DNA from: Dimorphilus gyrociliatus
Lineage: Eukaryota > Annelida > Polychaeta > Dinophilidae
Length of the DNA: 64,000 nucleotides
Assembly (NCBI GenBank): GCA_904063045.1
Contig: CAJFCJ010000012.1
Location: 806,001 to 870,000 of the forward strand
Reading direction: 5' to 3'
A program made the position numbers and the translations under genes. Below the pieces are notes generated by a model. It saw only the letters and a list, made by a program, of their open reading frames with translations, did not search any database and was not told the DNA's origin. Shown here piece by piece: positions 59,351-64,000 of this stretch (the stretch's first letter is position 1; every line of letters begins with the position of its first letter).

Positions 59351-61902
59351 ATGGCTTCGCTAAGAGAAATGAAGACCCTTCGTCATGCTGTCAAGAAATT
59401 TAAGGAATTCTCTGTTGATCCAAACGTTGACTTTAAAACGACATTTACTACAAGCAGATATACAGATCAAATGGACAATAAAGTTAAAAATTTATACAGA
59501 AGAACACTGGAGAAATTTTTGTATCATATTGAAAATGCGAGTGCAACAATCGAGGCTGAAGAATATGCCGATGATAGAGCGTTTCTGACACATTTAGTAT
59601 ATTTAATTCAACTTGATTATTTTAGTGAATATGCAAGTATATCTAAAACAAATGTGAAATTGATTAAAAGAGCTCTTGCTATTTCTTTTATTGAGTCTCA
59701 GCTGCACTTAAAACTCTTTACAGTACTGCAATCAGTTATTGAGCAAGAATCACTTGGAAAAGTAAATTTTAATCTTAAAGTTATTCTATTGAATGTCTAT
59801 ACAAGTTTTACCGATGGAAGCGAGGAATTTGCATATGAAATGTCTACTTTAAAAGATTTTATAGACTTTATAGTTAATATGTTCAAAGACGTAAATGCCA
59901 AAGCTCTGAAACCTATAAATACAGACGTAAGATATTAAAGAATAGCCTAATTGTTACTTCTTATCATTGATAGTTTTTGAAAATTTGTTTATTTTCTTCA
60001 GCAAAAATCTGGAGAAGTAAGCATGGCAATGGGCGTCTTTTACAACTGTCTCCTTCATGAAAATAGTAAAGAAGTAATTAAAGAAAAGTTTGATGTTTTG
60101 GACCTTATGCAACCGTTTACTGCGTCAAAAGTGGGCATTGTTATTCTACTAGCAACATTTAGTATGGCCCTTGTTGCTGATGAAAGTCAATCAAATAAAT
60201 TTAGCAGCAATAGGGCCGGAGTTTCTTACGCTATTTTGTCTCTCAAACAAGCATTAGGTTTAGAATCTTTAGGCAATAACGATGGATGGACAGCTTATGA
60301 ATTAGCAAAGGGAATAGGAAGGTTAGCCGTTAACGATGGCAATAAACAGCTCTTAGTGGATAATGGAGCTATAGAACCTCTTTACAAGCTGTCCTTGTCT
60401 GATGATGATGAAGAAGCTTCAGGTATGCAAAATACATTCACTAACATGTCAATTGCCTTCTAATAGGAAGAGTGAGAAGATAAAAAAATATGATGATGAT
60501 AATCTAATACATAAATGTATATTTGACCCGCAGAGGCTTGCGAAGCTCTTTGGAACTTAGCCTTTAAAGTTGAATTAAGAAAAGATATCTTGGCAGTGGG
60601 AGGTTTGAAGGAGAGCATGGAAAGGTTATCTAAAAGCGATCGACCCTGTCAAAAACCTGCTCAAGGTCTTTTATGGCTTCTCCAGCAGGGAGAGGGGAAA
60701 GAAATGAACGTCCCTTTATCTAGTGTGTTTTACATTATTTTGTAAATATTTAACTAAATTGACAATTATAACATTGAACAGCTATAAAAAGTGGAAAAAA
60801 GAAAAATGACGATACTGTTTTTAACAAGCTCATTGACACCGACACCCAAAATCTAGCGGGATCTAAAACACGAAAAGGGCATATAATGATAAGCTATCAG
60901 TGGGGAAATCAACCTTTAATTAAAGAAATTAAATCAGGATTAGCTAAAAGAGGATATAACGTTTGGTTAGATATCGAAAAGATGAATGGTTCAACACTAG
61001 AGGCAATGGCAGAGGCTGTAGAACAGAGTCAAGTTATTCTAGTATGTATGTCTCCAAAGTATAAACAATCGGCAAATTGCAGAATGGAAGCTGAATACAC
61101 TTTAAATTGTAAAAAGGAATTTATACCGTTAATCATGACCAAAAACTATAAACCAGATGGTTGGTTAGGTTTCATGTTAGGCGCAAAATTATTCTTTGAT
61201 TTCTCTGGTAAATACGATATTGGAAAAAAATTTGAAGAATTATTAAAAGAAATAGGCGAAAGAGGAAAATCATCCTTACAAATACAACCTTCGTTAGACT
61301 TAGTACAAGAAGTAAACGCACCACAAACTACAGCAACTCCTCCATCTGAAAGTGTAAAAAGTTGGGGAAAATCTGAAATCAATACCTGGATAGAAGAAAA
61401 TAACCTGTCTTATATGTAAGCTATACATATATATAAATATATATTATACTTTATATTAGAAAGCGTATACTGTATATTGTATACATGAGTTAATATTTCA
61501 TCAGCATGATGTCTTTATTAAAAATAAATCATACTTTTATTTTTTTTCAGAAGGAAATTGAAAGTGTTAACGGGAAAGAAATTGGACGCTTTGAAAAGGC
61601 TCCATAAAGAGGTTATTTTATGTTATCTTCTTTCCTGATCTGTTTATATACAGTATAGTACTTGAAAAGAGATATCTATATGCATATATTTACATTTTAA
61701 TATAGATATTTAAAGATATAAGTATATATATATATATATATATATATACAGATAACATTTATAATATATATGATAAATATTCATGGGCTTTTTTCACCTT
61801 TTGTAGGCACCGGAATATTTTTATCAAATGATAAAAAATGAATTTGGAATTGCTTCTTTAGACAGCATTGCTGACTTCATGGAAGCCTTTGCAAAAATCT
61901 AA
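59351..61902 (+). CDS. ARM-TIR-SAM-like protein B (658 aa)
   Basis: Tandem paralogue of gene A. Exons: 59351-59926, 60002-60422, 60534-60722, 60782-61415, 61551-61611, 61807-61902; phases agree, and the first three intron positions and the size of the last exon (96 bp) match gene A. The ARM-like part carries GWTAYELAKGIGRLAVND and EACEALWNLAF. TIR domain about 430-550: HIMISYQWG, YNVWLDIEKMNGSTLEAM, NCRMEAEYT (putative catalytic Glu), KPDGWLGFMLG. A Pro/Thr linker leads to a SAM-like domain (about 590-658): SWGKSEINTWIEENNLSY, then LTGKKLDALKRLHKE and APEYFYQMIKNEFGI. The parts are those of SARM1, but the order is ARM-TIR-SAM, not ARM-SAM-SAM-TIR. Likely an NAD-cleaving innate-immunity or stress protein; the activity is inferred. 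Confidence 0.9.
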
Positions 61903-62521
61903 GGTTGATGTTATCTTCTTATTCTATTCTATGATAGTAAATAATCTTAAGATGTAACAACTAACAATATGATATAAATACAGGAGACAATGGATTACAA
62001 ACACAAGATATTTTGTATTTCAGGAGATTGTTAGACCTACTTCATGTCGAATTATTTAAAGAATAAATTACACTTTAAAATAAGCGTCTCTTTGCTCCAT
62101 GTTGAAGTTTTGATAAAAGTTTATTAGTTATTATTTTTTGTATTTTTTTGTACAAAAAACCCAAGAGATGTCGTTGCCATATTAAAATTGACATTTCGAA
62201 ATGAATGTAAATATAAATATAGCAATTTTTATATACTATTGAGTGGGGTTTTATATGCTGTACTCTTTATATGAATTTAAGGATTCTCTTATATCTTAAA
62301 TACGTTTGATTATCAAAAGAAAGAAATATCCTTTGAGTCAAAGTGATGCGTGAAACGTTACTTGCATAAAAAAAGTAAAAAATATTCAATTGAACCAAAA
62401 ATTAATAATTCTATATAATAAATTGACTGATTAAGCGTTCGTAATCCTATTAGTATAGTGAGCGAATAGTGTATGAATCACGTTCAATAGCCGTCGTCAA
62501 GAACGACGACTTATTGTCAAC
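61903..62521. other. Intergenic DNA downstream of ARM-TIR B
   Basis: Holds the gene B poly(A) signal at 62062-62067. Just before the next ATG lies a short inverted repeat, GTCGTC/GACGAC (62493-62510, 6-base loop), which probably sits in the 5' UTR of the next gene. Confidence 0.6.
62062..62067 (+). terminator. Poly(A) signal, ARM-TIR B
   Basis: AATAAA 160 bp after the stop. Confidence 0.5.
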
Positions 62522-63031
62522 ATGGCTGAATCTCAGGATCAGGTTTTTATTATTTTTATTCAACTTTTTTGAGTAGTTTATAAAATAAGAAAACTTTTTA
62601 ATAGAGAAACTAAAGGGTTAAGTTAAAAGGAAAAGGCTCGTTTCTTTATTTTAAATTAAAAGGGACGAGACCAGCTCTTACCCTTGAAATACAGAAAATT
62701 CCCTTTCGGGAACATTTTTTTGCATTTAGCAAATAGGCCTTAAGGAGAAAACTGATATACAGCATTTCTAAATTCATTAATCCATTTATTTTAAGCAATC
62801 TAAGACAAAAGAAAGGGATAATGAAGCCTCCCCAAGAACTGGTTTGTTTTCCAATTAGTTACAATTAGCAATATCAAAAGCCAACGGTAATGATAAAAAC
62901 TTATGTTTTATAGCGAGAAGCAGCGCTAGGGGATCACAAAAAACGCAAAATAAAGAATACTTCAAAGTAGAACTAAACAGGTTGAAAACTAGCTTAGATA
63001 TGGAAGTGGTCAAAATCCAGAAGCCTAAAGT
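62522..63031 (+). CDS. Unrecognised gene, first three exons (3' partial)
   Basis: Exons 62522-62542, 62796-62841 and 62914-63031 join in frame and leave phase 2 at a GTACGT donor, so the gene runs on beyond what I can follow. It begins MAESQDQ, continues through a polar Ser/Arg/Gln/Lys-rich stretch (TARSSARGSQKTQ), and then turns into a possible helix (KEYFKVELNRLKTSLDMEV). I do not recognise the family. The low-complexity start followed by an amphipathic helix would fit a coiled-coil or axonemal protein, but nothing here proves it. ATG 62522 is chosen because it is the first in a short exon with a good donor (CAG|GTTTTT). Confidence 0.55.
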
Positions 63032-64000
63032 GTACGTATTTTCTCTTTTGCCTTTCTTAACTAAGCGTTGGAATCAGCTAAAACCTTCACACAACATTTA
63101 GAACCCGTGTAACCCCTTATTTCTTATATCCGCTCTTCTCTTTCGATACGTTATTTTCACCAGACATTAAGAAATGGAAGGTATTGACATAATCGATTCT
63201 TACTCTTTTACTTTCTTCTATAGGGCCACCCCATATACTTTACTTTATATATATATATATATATATATATTAGTATATATACAATATAAACTGCTGACAA
63301 GAAACTAAAGCTCTTTGCCACTTGCAGTCTCACTTTAACTCTCAAAAACACTATTTCACAATAAACAAAACAAATGCATAAAGAAGTCGTAAAATAGGCT
63401 TCTATTTCAATCATGTTCAAGATGTATTGCTAACTATACCATACTGTTTAAGTCTATTATATATTTCAATCTATTCAATTCATATCATTGTTAAAACTAT
63501 CACCTTTGTAAATCATTTGTTGATTTACCTGATCTGCATACATTTCGCCATAGTAAAAAGAAAAAATAATTATAATCAGTCAAGAAAACATTATTGAGCA
63601 ATTTAGGCCTATTTTGCCATTGCATTTATAATTCATTCTCCCCTCTTTTCATTAGTTAGTGAGTTGAAAAATCTTTTCTTATTACAAAGGAAATGAGGGA
63701 AAATGAAATATATATACAAACTTTTCTATATACTGTATATTATACATACTGTATATTCTTACAAAATATATGTATATACAATATATGCTTTATATAGTTG
63801 AAAAAGCTTCTAGCAAACAACGAAAGTGGTTGGCTGGCATTTTGTTTTTGCTCATCAATATCTTCGAAAGATGGTAGTTCTTCCTGAAATTTTCCGTAAT
63901 GGACATAAATGTTTAATCCCAATTATTCAGAAAATATTGCAGTCACGTGTTAACAATTTAGACATCAATTTCCCAGTGCTAAAGCGTCACAAAACTAATT
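63032..64000. other. AT-rich end of window, possible minus-strand exon
   Basis: A TA run lies at 63245-63271 and TATACTGTATA motifs near 63727-63757. On the minus strand an acceptor (TTTCAG) at about 63883 opens a hydrophilic stretch (EELPSFEDIDEQKQNASQPL) that could be the last exon of a gene entering from the right (stop at 63740). A CAG|GTAAAT donor-like site on the same strand lies near 63527. Neither is strong enough to call as a gene. Confidence 0.3.

Noticed and set aside
63208-63420. Minus-strand 70-codon ORF
   Set aside because: Runs through a TA microsatellite (Tyr-Ile repeats); no coding character.
1-64000. tRNA, rRNA, CRISPR arrays, intact transposons
   Set aside because: No tRNA box pair, no direct-repeat/spacer array and no transposase or reverse-transcriptase reading frame were found by eye; short or degenerate elements could be missed.

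Overview
The window is nuclear DNA from an invertebrate animal. It is strongly A+T-rich (roughly 70% by eye), and its genes are split by GT-AG introns, many only 54-90 bp long, with a few of several kb. The gene families (SLC4 bicarbonate transporter, INO80D, spectraplakin, anosmin-1, ARM-TIR proteins) point to a bilaterian. The ARM-TIR pair and the frequent TAGGCCTA octamer fit a marine invertebrate, but I cannot name a species. There are no operons, CRISPR arrays, rRNA genes or convincing tRNA genes.

Layout. (1) 840-5316 (+): a Na+-coupled bicarbonate transporter of the SLC4 family, cut at its 5' end by the window edge. (2) 6458-6927 (-): a three-exon gene for a small secreted protein with eight cysteines. 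(3) 9778-12696 (+): an INO80D-like chromatin-remodelling subunit, convergent with the next locus. (4) 13228-34719 (-): a spectraplakin (MACF1/dystonin/Short stop) locus. It reads best as two overlapping transcription units. A plakin domain-SH3-plakin repeat-spectrin rod unit has its own stop and AATAAA near 17.77 kb. A C-terminal unit starts at an ATG at 18169 and encodes spectrin repeats, two EF-hands, a GAR domain and a Ser-rich tail. A further in-phase start exon lies at 25.3 kb. (5) 35768-36836: two more members of the eight-cysteine family, head to head across a 164-bp gap. (6) 37516-44157 (+) and 46295-55378 (-): two anosmin-1 (KAL1) paralogues arranged tail to tail. Both keep the ten-cysteine N-terminal module and four FN3 domains, both lack the WAP domain and both end in a hydrophobic segment. 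(7) 56224-58701 and 59351-61902 (+): tandem ARM-TIR-SAM-like proteins related in parts, but not in order, to SARM1. (8) 62522 onward (+): the first exons of an unrecognised gene that leaves the window.

The main transporter, cytoskeletal and chromatin genes are unrelated neighbours. The parts that look lineage-specific are the eight-cysteine secreted family, whose cysteine spacing is identical in all three copies, the tandem ARM-TIR genes (probable NAD-hydrolysing immune or stress effectors), the inverted anosmin pair, and the modular spectraplakin without an actin-binding domain. Exon boundaries were read by hand. For every multi-exon gene reported the exon phases add up, which is the main support for the models.
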